Below, one piece after another: positions 63,905 through 64,000 of a stretch of 64,000 nt of DNA (position 1 is its first letter; each line of letters opens with the position of its first letter). Both the position numbers and the translations under genes were made by a program. The DNA lies in contig SUXN01000006.1 of assembly GCA_015060965.1 (NCBI GenBank), positions 16,247 to 80,246 of the forward strand, read 5' to 3'. Below the pieces are notes generated by a model that was not told the origin of the DNA, searched no databases, and saw nothing but the letters and a program-made list of their open reading frames with translations. This DNA is from Bacteroidales bacterium (GTDB taxonomy: Bacteria; Bacteroidota; Bacteroidia; Bacteroidales; Bacteroidaceae).

Positions 63905-64000
63905 TTTTAGCCCCTCACCGCTGCGCGGAGGGCCCTTCGGGACTCCTTTGTAAAGCTAAAGCTTCAGTCGTCGCAAACATTGCTCGTTCGCAATGGCCAC
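63905..64000 (-). repeat. R1 long-form repeat, cut by the window end
   Basis: Repeats 62161-62253 essentially exactly up to the last bases. The stretch 63805-63904 between repeats also holds tccttaaagtccttagggtc but no gene. Confidence 0.75.

Overview
The window is a chromosomal segment of an anaerobic Bacteroidales bacterium, probably a gut species from the Bacteroidaceae/Prevotellaceae neighbourhood. The support is indirect but consistent. Intergenic regions carry the Bacteroidetes -7 box TAnnTTTG and Shine-Dalgarno sequences are weak. The genes include type III glutamine synthetase, BspA-like leucine-rich repeats, a group B [FeFe] hydrogenase with HydE/F/G, and a secreted hexosaminidase with a C-terminal sorting-type tail. 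No 16S gene is present, so the genus cannot be given.

Layout. 0-6.4 kb: the 3' end of a biotin-dependent decarboxylase alpha subunit, then a minus-strand surface group (M15-like protein, Wzy-like ligase, BspA-like protein, and a lipoprotein broken by one frameshift). 6.9-10.4 kb: secreted GH20 hexosaminidase. 10.5-17 kb: hydrogenase locus, with hydE-hydG-hydF and a LOG-family gene leftward and hydA rightward, the latter followed closely by phoH-like and purC. 19-44 kb: housekeeping genes (aroE, RSH, pheS, aquaporin, glnN, nagA, M3 peptidase, dCMP deaminase, S41 protease, tRNA-Gly(CCC), a second glutamine synthetase, DMT exporter, nth, NUDIX, pgk, a TPR protein).

45-61 kb is an AT-rich accessory and defence island: RhuM-like protein, AbiH-like protein, an unrecognised 642-aa protein ending in an RNxxxHG (HEPN/DUF4209-type) motif, a type I restriction-modification operon hsdM-hsdS-DUF3883-hsdR, a DUF2971 protein, and an AAA ATPase with DUF4143. 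61-63.3 kb holds a phage-type polyvalent kinase-like protein and a three-gene DUF3791/DUF3990/small-protein operon. DUF3990 is ADP-ribosyltransferase-like, so this looks like a toxin-antitoxin-type unit. The three-gene operon lies between two ~320-bp direct repeats and is preceded by three spaced palindromes sharing the core GTTTAC.

The most unusual content is non-coding. Between 34 kb and the right end there are at least three families of interspersed hairpin repeats. In each family the stem sequences differ between copies but base pairing is kept, which is covariation. Family R1 is a double hairpin, often GAGCT-hairpin-TGAGG. Family R2 is a GTCAT-NNN hairpin. Family R3 is a nested hairpin with the loop GCAWRGT. 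The copies crowd the edges of the defence island, mostly in opposite orientations on its two sides, and surround the RhuM gene. A tRNA-Gly is followed by repeated pieces of its own 3' half. No transposase or integrase is visible in the window.
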